From NCBI GenBank assembly GCA_949292175.1, contig CASEYJ010000017.1, positions 62,001 through 126,000 of the forward strand: a stretch of DNA of 64,000 nt, in the 5' to 3' direction. A program made the translations under genes and the position numbers. This stretch comes from an uncultured bacterium (lineage in GTDB: Bacteria > Cyanobacteriota > Vampirovibrionia > Gastranaerophilales > Gastranaerophilaceae). The notes below the pieces were generated by a model. The model was not told the DNA's origin, did no database searches, and saw nothing but the letters and a program-made list of their open reading frames with translations. Of this stretch, positions 34,630 through 43,097 are shown one piece after another. Each line of letters opens with the position of its first letter. Position 1 is the stretch's first letter.

Positions 34630-35364
34630 CTATTCTCCCAATTTTGCAATAGCTTCTTTTTCTCTTTTTTCTTCTTCTGCCTTTTCAATAAAGGTAAATA
34701 GTTCTTCACTGACTTGAGCCATATAATTTGCTGCAATAAAAGAATAAAACACAAAAAATGCAGCAAGAACGTATATCCAAATTACGTTCTCAAAGCCCAA
34801 GAACATTGAAAACAAATACATAAAGAATCCGATCAATACAACAGAGCATACAGCTAACTTTATAACAAGATATGAAAAAGATAAGAACACTTCACCAAAT
34901 CCGATAAAATACTTCTTTAAGTTAAAAGCTTCAATAGGATTCAACCTTCTAACGTAAACTACATATGAAGCCAAAACGCAAGATGCAGCCAATAACAAGC
35001 TCAGAACCTGAATTGTCAAACTCCAAACAGGAGATGGTACTTTAACCAAGCTTGTAATTAACATATTTACACCGGCACCCAATAACACAAAAGGTAGCAT
35101 AACAGCAATTGTAATAACACCTGTCAAGCCATATTGAAGAACATTTATACCGGGAATAAGTTTACCCTCTTTTTTGATAATATTATGACTTATCGTGGTA
35201 ACACAACCAACCAATAAAATTGCAGTAACTAAAGCAAGCAAATTTCCCATAAAGGTTTTCTGCATAGAAACACAGGCCGTCACAGGTAATGCCCAAAGAA
35301 AAATTTTTATCACGGCCAAATTTTCTTTTATAGTACTATCAAATGCCTCGATAATTGATGCCAT
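34630..35364 (-). CDS. Polytopic membrane protein, unknown function
   Basis: From the ATG at 35364 (GGAGG five bases before it) the protein has 244 residues with six or so membrane helices: around 22-38, 40-60, 80-105, 115-140, 165-195 and 200-225. A helix-loop near the middle (VRRLNPIEAFNLKKYFIGFG) looks like a cytosolic amphipathic loop. The C-terminus is charged (EKAEEEKREKEAIAKL). No transporter motif is recognised. It is the last gene leftward after the tilS-hpt-kinase operon, 57 bp behind, and has a clear terminator. Confidence 0.65.
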   Translation of the reverse strand: MASIIEAFDSTIKENLAVIKIFLWALPVTACVSMQKTFMGNLLALVTAILLVGCVTTISHNIIKKEGKLIPGINVLQYGLTGVITIAVMLPFVLLGAGVNMLITSLVKVPSPVWSLTIQVLSLLLAASCVLASYVVYVRRLNPIEAFNLKKYFIGFGEVFLSFSYLVIKLAVCSVVLIGFFMYLFSMFLGFENVIWIYVLAAFFVFYSFIAANYMAQVSEELFTFIEKAEEEKREKEAIAKLGE

Positions 35365-35420
35365 TCCAACCTCCAATATATATTACAACATTACAATAAT
35401 AACATATTGCGGGGAAAAAA

Positions 35421-36575
35421 TCAACTTAAACAAAGTGATACGATAAATTCGGCCCCTTTTCCAAGCTCACTGTTAACAGATATTTTTCCACCATGAAGTT
35501 TTACAATTTCTTTTACAACAGTCAAACCCAATCCTGTGGAAGGAGAAGATGATGTCGAAAACTGTTCGAATTTATTAAAAATCTTTTTGTGATTTTCTTT
35601 TGCAATTCCAATCCCATTATCTTTTACAGATATATTTACAATTTTTTTATCTACACGAGCGCTTAAAACAATTCTTCCATCAACCTGAGTAAATTTTATT
35701 GCATTCGCTATAAGGTTAAAAAAGACTTGCTGTATTTTAGAATAATCAGCAAAAACGCAAATCTCATCAGGGATATCTAAATCAACCTTAATATTTTTCT
35801 CCATATATAAGGGCTTTAAAATATTTAAAACTTCACAAATATTCTGCCTGATATTTATATCCGATAGAAAAAGTTTCATTGCTTTAGCTTCAATCTTTGA
35901 AAGATCAAGAATTTCATTAATCATCTCAAGAAGCTTTATACCCGCAATCTTAATATCATTAATATAACCTTTCTGCATTTCATTCAATGTTCCAGCAACA
36001 CCCTCAGACAGCATATCAGAAAACCCGATTATTGAATTCAATGGAGAACGTAACTGATGGGACACACTAGCTAAAAATTCATTTTTAATCTTATCTGACT
36101 TAACTATTTTTTTATTCTGAGCTCTCACGGTATCGTACAACTCATTAACCTCATCAATTCCCTCTTGCAAAGCCTGCACCTGCATCTTCAAAATAGAAGT
36201 CAGCTCCATATCTTTTATAAGATTACCGATAATAGAAGCCACTGATGTAAAAACTTCCTCTTCTTCTTTTGAAAAACGATCAGAAACAATAACAAACTTA
36301 GCAAAAGAAAAATTTTCTAATCGTAAATCAGCAATATAAGCCCCGTGCTCAAAACTCTTTTCAAAATCCTCAAAAGAAATTTTCTTACTCTTCATTTTGG
36401 AAGCATAAGCATATTTTAACGTGTATGAATCAGAATTAATAAAGAAAATGTAAGCCGAATCAAATGAAAACAATTTTCTTAAAATTTTAAAAATTACGCT
36501 TTCAAAATTTTCTTCATTCAATCGTTTTTCATAAAACTCAGGTATTAAACTTACAAATACATCCTTACAACTCAA
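35421..36575 (-). CDS. Soluble GAF-like sensor histidine kinase
   Basis: The 384-residue protein has no membrane segment. Residues 1-120 look like a GAF domain, 125-160 a coiled coil, then HisKA with FLASVSHQLRSPLNSIIGFS (phosphoacceptor His173) and HATPase_c with NLIANAIKFT, DNGIGIA and STGLGLTVV. It therefore senses a cytoplasmic signal. No response regulator is adjacent, so it is an orphan kinase. It is the last gene of a leftward operon after hpt, with a 3-bp gap. Confidence 0.9.
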   Translation of the reverse strand: MSCKDVFVSLIPEFYEKRLNEENFESVIFKILRKLFSFDSAYIFFINSDSYTLKYAYASKMKSKKISFEDFEKSFEHGAYIADLRLENFSFAKFVIVSDRFSKEEEEVFTSVASIIGNLIKDMELTSILKMQVQALQEGIDEVNELYDTVRAQNKKIVKSDKIKNEFLASVSHQLRSPLNSIIGFSDMLSEGVAGTLNEMQKGYINDIKIAGIKLLEMINEILDLSKIEAKAMKLFLSDINIRQNICEVLNILKPLYMEKNIKVDLDIPDEICVFADYSKIQQVFFNLIANAIKFTQVDGRIVLSARVDKKIVNISVKDNGIGIAKENHKKIFNKFEQFSTSSSPSTGLGLTVVKEIVKLHGGKISVNSELGKGAEFIVSLCLS

Positions 36576-36578
36576 AAC

Positions 36579-37124
36579 CTACTCCAACAAAGACTTATCT
36601 GCATACCCAATGAACTTTAAATTTCTGTAATATCCGTCATAATCCAAACCATAACCAATCAAAAACTTATCATCAACATGAAAACCCATAAAATCCGGTT
36701 CGATATCTGTTTGACGGAAAATTTTCTTATCAAGCAAAGATGCAAACTTTGTAGATTTAGTCTTAAAATTACAACCAATAAAATCTAACAAAAATTTCGC
36801 AGTCAATCCGGTATCAACAATATCCTCAATAATAAGAACATTTTTTCCATTCAAATCCGGCAATTTTATATCGACGGCATTCACCTTACCACTGGTCGTT
36901 GTGGATGAACCATAACTTGATAGTCTTATAAATTCCATCTGCAAAGGCATATCCAATTCTTTAACTAAATCAACCGCAAACATCACAGCACCCTTTAAAA
37001 CACAAATTGCACAAACCTCTTCTCCTGTATAAAACTCATTCATTTCGTGAGCAATCTCTTTGATTCGGTTTTGAATTTGCTCTTCAGTAAATAAAACTTT
37101 AATATCAGACAATTTTACATCCAT
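36579..37124 (-). CDS. hpt: Hypoxanthine(-guanine) phosphoribosyltransferase
   Basis: The enzyme salvages hypoxanthine and guanine to IMP and GMP with PRPP. The sequence shows IRLSSYGSSTTTSGKV, the PRPP loop NVLIIEDIVDTGLTAKFLLD and the C-terminal PDFMGFHVDDKFLIGYGLDY. Length 181 is typical. It follows tilS with two bases between, the same tilS-hpt order as in Bacillus, where it precedes ftsH. Ribosome site AAGGTGG is present. Confidence 0.95.
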   Translation of the reverse strand: MDVKLSDIKVLFTEEQIQNRIKEIAHEMNEFYTGEEVCAICVLKGAVMFAVDLVKELDMPLQMEFIRLSSYGSSTTTSGKVNAVDIKLPDLNGKNVLIIEDIVDTGLTAKFLLDFIGCNFKTKSTKFASLLDKKIFRQTDIEPDFMGFHVDDKFLIGYGLDYDGYYRNLKFIGYADKSLLE

Positions 37125-37126
37125 AA

Positions 37127-38416
37127 TTAACCACCTTTTTTTATCAATTTAAATCTGTGAGTAACAGTATCCGTAACTTTAATTTTATCACTAATTCCTA
37201 ATCCCGCAGCCCAAAGAATTTCTTTTCCGCTGCATAACAAAACAATAGAATCCTTCTCATAAAACGGAACTTTTTTACCATTCAAATATTTTTTAAACTT
37301 TTGTTTACCAATTCCACCAAGCGGATAAAGATAATCCCCATCACGACGGGTTCTTAACGTAAAATCAATCGTACTAATATTGGCATATGCAACGAAATCA
37401 CTATCAGAAGGAAATTTTTCCGGAATTTCAGAACAAGGTTCAATTATAAAATTATAATTCCCGAATTCAAAACACCCCTCAGAGTCAATCTTAATCTCAT
37501 TACAAGATTTTAATGGTTTATCAACAATTTTAAATTCTTTATTATTAACAAAGAACATAAACTTATCACTTACAGAGCACTTGTTCCCTGAACGTGAATC
37601 CTTATTATTTTGAAGAAAATTAATTAAATATTCGATACGCTCTTTGTCATAATCTATATTTTTTTCAACTAGCATTGCCTTAATAACTCGACCTTGAATA
37701 GAAAATGGTAAAGCAAGAAATTTTTCAGTGGTAATATTTTTTTCCAATTCAAAAATTTTAGCATCTTCTCTAGCAAGTGACGACAAGGAATTTATCGCAA
37801 CAATAGCATCAGGATTAATCTTTTCCAACAATGGCATAATTTCATGGCGAATTAAATTCCGCATATACTTTGTATCAGAATTTGAACTGTCTACATTGGG
37901 ACTTAAATCATTATCCGCACAATATTTTTCTATATCATTTCGTTTCACACTGATTAACGGACGATAAAAGTAATCTCTTTTTGGAGAGATTGCAGCTAAA
38001 CCATCAACACCAGTTCCCCTTGCAAGCCTATAAATTACAGTTTCAGCATTATCATTCGCATTGTGAGCAGTAATAAAAGCACTTGCATCAAATTTTTGCA
38101 TAGCACGCTTAAAGAATTTATACCGTTCTTCTCGAGCCGCAGTTTCAGTATGAGGGACATCAGCACTTAAGGTTTCAGAATAAAACTTAACCCCAAGGTT
38201 CTCACAAAAATTTCTACACCTAAACTCCTCATTTCGACTTTCCTCACCCCTCCAGTTATGGTTTAAGTGAACAGCCACTACATTACATCCAAGCCTATGC
38301 AAAACATGAAGCAAGCACATCGAATCATAACCGCCTGAAAAACCCAAACATAAAACTTGATTTTTCAGATTATATTTATCAAGAAAAGAACTAACTGACT
38401 CAATAACATTAGTCAT
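37127..38416 (-). CDS. tilS: tRNA(Ile)-lysidine synthase
   Basis: TilS modifies C34 of tRNA-Ile(CAU) to lysidine so that it reads AUA. The PP-loop LGFSGGYDSMCLLH (residues 24-37, SGGYDS) and the AAREERYKFF and TAHNANDNAET blocks are diagnostic; a C-terminal TilS_C domain ends the protein (RRDGDYLYPLGGIGKQKFKK onward). Length 429 is normal. The gene overlaps the Clp-N gene by eight bases and precedes hpt, so it belongs to the leftward operon. Confidence 0.94.
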   Translation of the reverse strand: MTNVIESVSSFLDKYNLKNQVLCLGFSGGYDSMCLLHVLHRLGCNVVAVHLNHNWRGEESRNEEFRCRNFCENLGVKFYSETLSADVPHTETAAREERYKFFKRAMQKFDASAFITAHNANDNAETVIYRLARGTGVDGLAAISPKRDYFYRPLISVKRNDIEKYCADNDLSPNVDSSNSDTKYMRNLIRHEIMPLLEKINPDAIVAINSLSSLAREDAKIFELEKNITTEKFLALPFSIQGRVIKAMLVEKNIDYDKERIEYLINFLQNNKDSRSGNKCSVSDKFMFFVNNKEFKIVDKPLKSCNEIKIDSEGCFEFGNYNFIIEPCSEIPEKFPSDSDFVAYANISTIDFTLRTRRDGDYLYPLGGIGKQKFKKYLNGKKVPFYEKDSIVLLCSGKEILWAAGLGISDKIKVTDTVTHRFKLIKKGG

Positions 38417-39773
38417 TTGAAAACTTCTTTATACCTTCTTTAATTTCGACAGCATCTACGCCCAATTGTTCCAATGCACACATAGCAAGAGAAGTAGGTT
38501 CAGTCATAATTGCCAAAAGCATATGAGCAGATTCGATACGAACTTTCTTTTCTTTTTTCGCAAGCTCCCAAGCCTTTTCTAAGACTCTTTTGGCTCTTGT
38601 CGTAAATACAACTTCTTTATCGTAATATTCATTCCCAAAACCAATCAAGGCTTCAACTACTTTTCTTGCATCGCGAATTGTAATTCCCAATTCAGCAAGC
38701 ACCTGTCCGCCGACACCGGTACCTTCTCCGATTATACCAAGCAAAAACATCTCTGTTCCGACAACATTACGCCCTAATCTTCTGGCTTCTTCCTTTGCCA
38801 ACCTTAGTATAGTAAGAGTCTCCGGCATCTGTTTTTCAATAGGCTTTATTATACTGTGGGCTAGCTCATTATCATCAATGCGATATTCCTTCAGGATATC
38901 ATAAGCAAGCCCCTTCTTAGCTTTTAAAATACCTAAAATAATATGCTCAGGCAAAACAACAGATGAACCAAGTTCTTTTGCTGTCTGTAATGCCAAGTTC
39001 ATCATCAAAAATGCGTTCGGGGTAAATATTATTTGACGACCCTCATACTCAGATTTTCTTGACTGAATATTTGCAAGTTTGTCTTCGAAATTATCGGCTG
39101 TAATACCATACTGAGAAAGAATTTTTGTAACAGCAAACTTATCATTTTCAAGAATAGAAGAAAAGATTTGTTCTGTTCCTAAAATCTCATAATTCGAAGC
39201 AGAAAGTTTTGCAACCGCACGCTCAAAAACACTTCTAGATTCATCATTATCATATAATAACGAATCAGTTTCTTCACTCTTATTGATATTATAAGAATTA
39301 CTTTCATCAAACTCAGGATGGTATTGCTTTTTCGTTTTCTTTTGAACAAGTTTTTCCAGAAGAGAACGAGCCATCTCGATATTAAACCCTAATTTTTCAA
39401 GGGTCATAACGTTGTTTGAATTTTTATCATTAATTACGGACAAAAACAGATGCTCGTACAATATTGTCGGATTTCCTGACTTTACAGCCAAATCCAAAGT
39501 ATCCTTCAACAATATTTTTACGTGGTGACTAAAACTCGGCACATCATCTTCAGATTGAGCAGGCTTAATCTCAATCACCTTCATAATTTCATCATAAAGC
39601 TTTTCGTATGTAATACCATACATTTTGAAAATCTTTAATGAAACACCTTTAGCTTCAGCCAACAAAGCTAAAAGAAGATGCTCCGATAATACGTTTTTTG
39701 AATGCATTTCTTGTGCAATTTCTTGAGCTTTGCTAACAGCATTTACTGCCTTTTCCGTAAAACGTTCAAACAA
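38409..39773 (-). CDS. Six-fold Clp-N repeat protein lacking a AAA+ ATPase
   Basis: The protein starts like ClpC (MFERFTEKAVNAVSKAQEIA) but ends after 454 residues with no Walker motif. I count six Clp-N modules in three double units: about 1-72, 80-148, 183-238, 245-310, 322-385 and 390-450. The fifth reads LRLAKEEARRLGRNVVGTEM, LLGIIGEGTGVGGQVLAELG, very close to cyanobacterial ClpC. Clp-N domains bind substrates and adaptors or phospho-arginine. It could be an adaptor, a decoy or a tethering scaffold for the separate ClpC. The start is TTG with GAGGAA six bases before it. It sits in an operon with a detached ClpX zinc finger. Confidence 0.85.
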   Translation of the reverse strand: MFERFTEKAVNAVSKAQEIAQEMHSKNVLSEHLLLALLAEAKGVSLKIFKMYGITYEKLYDEIMKVIEIKPAQSEDDVPSFSHHVKILLKDTLDLAVKSGNPTILYEHLFLSVINDKNSNNVMTLEKLGFNIEMARSLLEKLVQKKTKKQYHPEFDESNSYNINKSEETDSLLYDNDESRSVFERAVAKLSASNYEILGTEQIFSSILENDKFAVTKILSQYGITADNFEDKLANIQSRKSEYEGRQIIFTPNAFLMMNLALQTAKELGSSVVLPEHIILGILKAKKGLAYDILKEYRIDDNELAHSIIKPIEKQMPETLTILRLAKEEARRLGRNVVGTEMFLLGIIGEGTGVGGQVLAELGITIRDARKVVEALIGFGNEYYDKEVVFTTRAKRVLEKAWELAKKEKKVRIESAHMLLAIMTEPTSLAMCALEQLGVDAVEIKEGIKKFSND

Positions 39774-39776
39774 TTA

Positions 39777-40052
39777 TTATTCCTCGATTTCTTCGTCTTC
39801 CAAACTTTCTACATAAGCTGCAACTTTTTCAAATTCAGCTTCGTCATCGATAGTTTCAAAGATATAATCTTCACCATCTTTTGAAAGCTTCATTATAACC
39901 AATTCAGCTTCTTCACTTTCATCTTCAGCTTCTGCCGGTAAAAGTAATGCATATTCTTGTTCATCAACTTCAACGATATCGTAAAGTTCAAAAGTAATAA
40001 CATTACCTTCTTCATCAACAGTTTCAATTAATTGATTTTCTTCGTTTTCCAT
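39777..40052 (-). CDS. DUF1292 family small acidic protein
   Basis: The 91-residue acidic protein matches DUF1292 (Bacillus YrzB-like): ENQLIETVDEEGNVITFELY, then EQEYALLLPAE and the C-terminal YIFETIDDEAEFEKV. In Firmicutes this gene sits directly after ruvX, as here (27-bp gap), a conserved neighbourhood of unknown meaning. Function is unknown. A strong ribosome site (GAGGAAAAA) precedes the ATG. Confidence 0.85.
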   Translation of the reverse strand: MENEENQLIETVDEEGNVITFELYDIVEVDEQEYALLLPAEAEDESEEAELVIMKLSKDGEDYIFETIDDEAEFEKVAAYVESLEDEEIEE

Positions 40053-40079
40053 TTTTTCCTCATTTCTTTTATATATTAA

Positions 40080-40487
40080 TTACTTAGTCACTTTTGCCAA
40101 ATACTGTTCAAGAATAACGCGAGCGCTCTCAACATCGACAAGACCCTTATCTTTTCTAAAGTTCACTCCGCGCTCTTTTAAGTTTTCTTCCGCAGTATCA
40201 GAAGTAAGTCTTTCATCCTCATAAATAACCTCAAAACCTTCAAGCTTCTTAGAAAATTCAATACAATCATCTGCCTGAAACCCTCTTGTATTATCCATAT
40301 TAAGAGGAACTCCGACAACTATTTTTTGCACATTATTTTCCTTAGCGATTTTTAGGATAGACTTAACAGCCACATCTTCAGGCTGCCTTGGGATATAAGA
40401 ATGTCCGTTTGCAAGCACCAAAAGATAATCGCTTAACGCAATTCCTATACGCTTTGTACCAATATCGAGTGCCATAATCTTATACAT
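40080..40487 (-). CDS. ruvX: YqgF/RuvX-type putative Holliday junction resolvase
   Basis: The 135-residue RNase H-fold protein has MALDIGTKRIGIALSDYL, VVGVPLNMDNTRG and a C-terminal DERLTSDTAEENL, ending with VDVESARVILEQYL. The acidic residues of the family (Asp in DIGTKRIG, Glu/Asp in EDERLTS, Asp in VDVESA) are present. The family acts in 16S rRNA 5' end processing and may resolve junctions. It overlaps the upstream gene by eight bases. Confidence 0.92.
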   Translation of the reverse strand: MYKIMALDIGTKRIGIALSDYLLVLANGHSYIPRQPEDVAVKSILKIAKENNVQKIVVGVPLNMDNTRGFQADDCIEFSKKLEGFEVIYEDERLTSDTAEENLKERGVNFRKDKGLVDVESARVILEQYLAKVTK

Positions 40488-42075
40488 TCTTCACCCACTT
40501 ATCTTCTATGGATGAAATAATAACATCAAGTTGCTCTAAAGTAAATTTATTTTGGTTTTCTTCCGTATTAAATTTTAACGAAAAGTAATATTCATAAATA
40601 CTCTTTCTAACGATATGGCGCAAAAATTCGAGATAAAGCACTTTATCGTAATATAAACTTAACAGTCGAGCTGCCACATCTTTCTTATTATCACAGTATT
40701 TTATGTACGCACAATTTAAAATACGATTTTTCCAAATAAGATATTCGTGCTCATAGAAAATTTTATTTAGATTTTCATCAACAGCAGCGTCTAGATTAAA
40801 TTTTTCATCTAAGATATTACTGTTTAGGTACTCAACAAACTCTTCGAATTCAGAACTGTATTTTGAATCCAAAAACCAATGTTTAAAGCATTCATCCCCG
40901 ACAAGCTCCTCAAAATCAGATTGAGAAACAGCAACACGTGGAAGATTTTGAGCAAGAATTTCTTCAAAACTGCCAGCTTCGATAGAAATATCTGAAAGCA
41001 AAGATTTCCAACAAACATATTCATATGGAAGAAGCCAACCGGATGTTGAAGTTTGAGAAATTTTTTCACCATACTCTAAAAGCTTTTTCAAGACAGAAGG
41101 AGCAACAGGAACGTGCATTTCATCCTTATAAAATCGTTCAATAATCTTATCGCATTCGAATTCAGAAATCTCATTGAACCCAAAACAATCACGAATACCG
41201 GTATAATCATTTATAACGACAGCAACAAACTGAACTTTCTTATCTTTGTTTGTTCGAGAAAAAATTAAAGCCTGATTTCCGTGTCCATCTGGATAAGTCG
41301 CACAGCAACGATACGGTCTTGAATTTGCGAGTAAACTCTTATAAAAAGCCTCAGAATTATCTTCTCTAATACCTGCCAATTTTAACAAATTCAGATTTTT
41401 CTTAACAAGGGGTTTTAACTTATCGCTTAAATATTCATATGAAGTATTTAATGCGTGATAAGCCAATTGAGATCGTGAATTACCGAGCAGTTCTAAAGCT
41501 TCTTTTCCAACCTCCGAATCAGGTTGAGAAAGGAATACCGGAATAAGAATATTTGCAAGCGCATCTTCCGTATAATCTTCCCCTAAAGACTTAATCAACA
41601 GAATCTTATCTTTCTGCTCAACGGAATTTAGGAAATCCAAAAAGTCAATCTGAACTTCAGGATTTACAATTGCAGTATCCAGAAGCTTACGAGTATCATT
41701 ATCAAGAATATCAACATCTTCACCAAGTGCAGATTCATAATCCTCGTATTTCCAATCCGTTTCTAGCTCTCTTAGATAACTTAAAACAATAATCTTGACC
41801 TCACTTGAAGTCATATTATTTTTTAACACAGACCATAGCTGTTCAATCAAACGATCCTTCGGAACATATCGTCTTAACAGAAACCTGATTATATTTTCCT
41901 TTGAAGCCTTAGCATTCAAAAGTTCTTTAAACAATATTTTTTCAATAGGAAGAACATCCTCCTGTGCATCCAAAACTTTCACTCTTTCATTCAGCACAAG
42001 CGGATCAGCGACATCGGCACAGTCAGAAATAATAGAAAGGATCTCAGCCTTAATTTCAAAAGGATTCAACTGCAT
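40480..42075 (-). CDS. HEAT-repeat-like protein, unknown function
   Basis: The 531-residue protein is acidic and helical. The N-terminal half has paired helices reminiscent of HEAT or ARM repeats (for example DALANILIPVFLSQPDSEVG followed by KEALELLGN). A middle domain (about 265-320) has beta character, with PYRCCATYPDGHGNQALIFS and VQFVAVVINDYTGIRDCFGF. The C-terminal part is helical with several Trp. No family is recognised, and no catalytic motif stands out. Being translated between the ClpX-type zinc finger gene (3-bp gap) and ruvX (8-bp overlap), it is tightly tied to this operon. Confidence 0.65.
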   Translation of the reverse strand: MQLNPFEIKAEILSIISDCADVADPLVLNERVKVLDAQEDVLPIEKILFKELLNAKASKENIIRFLLRRYVPKDRLIEQLWSVLKNNMTSSEVKIIVLSYLRELETDWKYEDYESALGEDVDILDNDTRKLLDTAIVNPEVQIDFLDFLNSVEQKDKILLIKSLGEDYTEDALANILIPVFLSQPDSEVGKEALELLGNSRSQLAYHALNTSYEYLSDKLKPLVKKNLNLLKLAGIREDNSEAFYKSLLANSRPYRCCATYPDGHGNQALIFSRTNKDKKVQFVAVVINDYTGIRDCFGFNEISEFECDKIIERFYKDEMHVPVAPSVLKKLLEYGEKISQTSTSGWLLPYEYVCWKSLLSDISIEAGSFEEILAQNLPRVAVSQSDFEELVGDECFKHWFLDSKYSSEFEEFVEYLNSNILDEKFNLDAAVDENLNKIFYEHEYLIWKNRILNCAYIKYCDNKKDVAARLLSLYYDKVLYLEFLRHIVRKSIYEYYFSLKFNTEENQNKFTLEQLDVIISSIEDKWVKNV

Positions 42076-42078
42076 AAA

Positions 42079-42345
42079 CTACTTTCTTGCCTTTCCCCAA
42101 AAAGCATCCAATATCTGTTGCGCTTCAGCCGAAGGCATTCTATCATTCAATATCAGATACTGAACAGCAATCATAGCACATTCTGAACAAATATTTACGC
42201 CAGGCCCTTTAACCATTTTTAAGACTTGCGTATTTGGACGTTTACAAAAACTGCAATAGACAAGATCATCATTAGTATTATCGGCTTCTTCTTTATGGTG
42301 ATTGTCTCTCTTTGCCCCTAGTTTTACTACCTTATCATCTGACAT
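42079..42345 (-). CDS. Stand-alone ClpX-type C4 zinc-finger protein
   Basis: The 88-residue protein has Cys31-x2-Cys34 and Cys53-x2-Cys56 in YCSFCKRPNTQVLKMVKGPG and NICSECAMIAVQYL, which matches the ClpX N-terminal zinc-binding domain (C-S-F-C-x-K ... I-C-x-E-C). The AAA+ ATPase of ClpX is absent. In ClpX this domain dimerises and binds adaptors such as SspB and substrates, so the free domain could act as an adaptor-binding module. It is the first gene of the leftward operon and has AAGGAG before its ATG. Confidence 0.8.
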   Translation of the reverse strand: MSDDKVVKLGAKRDNHHKEEADNTNDDLVYCSFCKRPNTQVLKMVKGPGVNICSECAMIAVQYLILNDRMPSAEAQQILDAFWGKARK

Positions 42346-42457
42346 AAATATCTCCTTTTAAACGGCACTAAACTCAGTCCATTATTTTTACACAAAAAGT
42401 ATAGCACAAAATTCTCATATTTAAAAGCATAACAATTTGGGTTAGTATGTTAAGCAA

Positions 42458-42486
42458 TTGACGAAAGTATCTGGTTGTAGTACAAT
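42458..42486 (+). promoter_or_regulatory. Promoter of the TPR protein-lgt operon
   Basis: TTGACG (42458-42463) and TACAAT (42481-42486) are 17 bp apart, giving a start near 42493 and a ribosome site AGAGGG before the ATG at 42522. Confidence 0.75.
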
Positions 42487-42521
42487 CGCATTAATCTTGT
42501 ATTTGAAGAGAGGGATGATTA

Positions 42522-43094
42522 ATGAAGAAAGCCTTATTATTGGTATGCATTTTAGCTATTTCTGTAATTACCACAGCTTGCATTAACAGCTTTGCAGTGC
42601 AGGAACTCAACAGTAAAGCTATGACTTTTATGGAACAGGGAAATTATTCTGAAGCCATTGAAAGACTTAAATCAAGTATTGATTTAGACGACTCCATTTT
42701 TGAATCACACTACAACTTGGCAGTTGCGTACACAAAATCAGAAGATTACGTAAACGCACTCAATTCATACAAAAAAGCTATCAGCTTAAAACCTGATTTT
42801 GCGGACTCATATTATTCACTTGCCGTTGCGGAAGAAAACATTGCAGCAGATTTGACTGCAGGAATCCTTACAATTGACGACAACGGAAACCTACAAAAAA
42901 CAAACGAAGAAGTAAGTGAAAAACAAGAGAAATTGCCGGAAAATGTTTCTGCATACGTAGATGAATTAATCGCAGATTCTATTAAAAATTATAATGAATA
43001 TCTAGCAAAAGCTGAAAACGCAACCGACGCAGATGATGTGCAAAACCATATAAAAGACTTGGAACTAAAGCTTAACGCTCCGGTGAAAGAGTAA
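42522..43094 (+). CDS. Exported TPR protein, possible lipoprotein
   Basis: The N-terminus MKKALLLVCILAISVITTAC is a signal sequence with Cys20 at the end; the lipobox (T-T-A-C) is weak, so it may be a lipoprotein or a soluble periplasmic protein. Two TPR units follow (about 33-100: AMTFMEQGNYSEAIERLKSS and LAVAYTKSEDYVNALNSYKK). The C-terminal 85 residues are acidic. The gene is followed three bases later by lgt, which lipidates prolipoproteins, so coupled expression is fitting. TPRs mediate protein contacts; a partner is not known. Confidence 0.8.
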   Translation: MKKALLLVCILAISVITTACINSFAVQELNSKAMTFMEQGNYSEAIERLKSSIDLDDSIFESHYNLAVAYTKSEDYVNALNSYKKAISLKPDFADSYYSLAVAEENIAADLTAGILTIDDNGNLQKTNEEVSEKQEKLPENVSAYVDELIADSIKNYNEYLAKAENATDADDVQNHIKDLELKLNAPVKE

Positions 43095-43097
43095 TCT

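Noticed and set aside
35421-42345. Reading the whole leftward block as a defence island
   Set aside because: tilS, hpt, ruvX and DUF1292 are housekeeping genes in a conserved order; only the Clp-related members are unusual.
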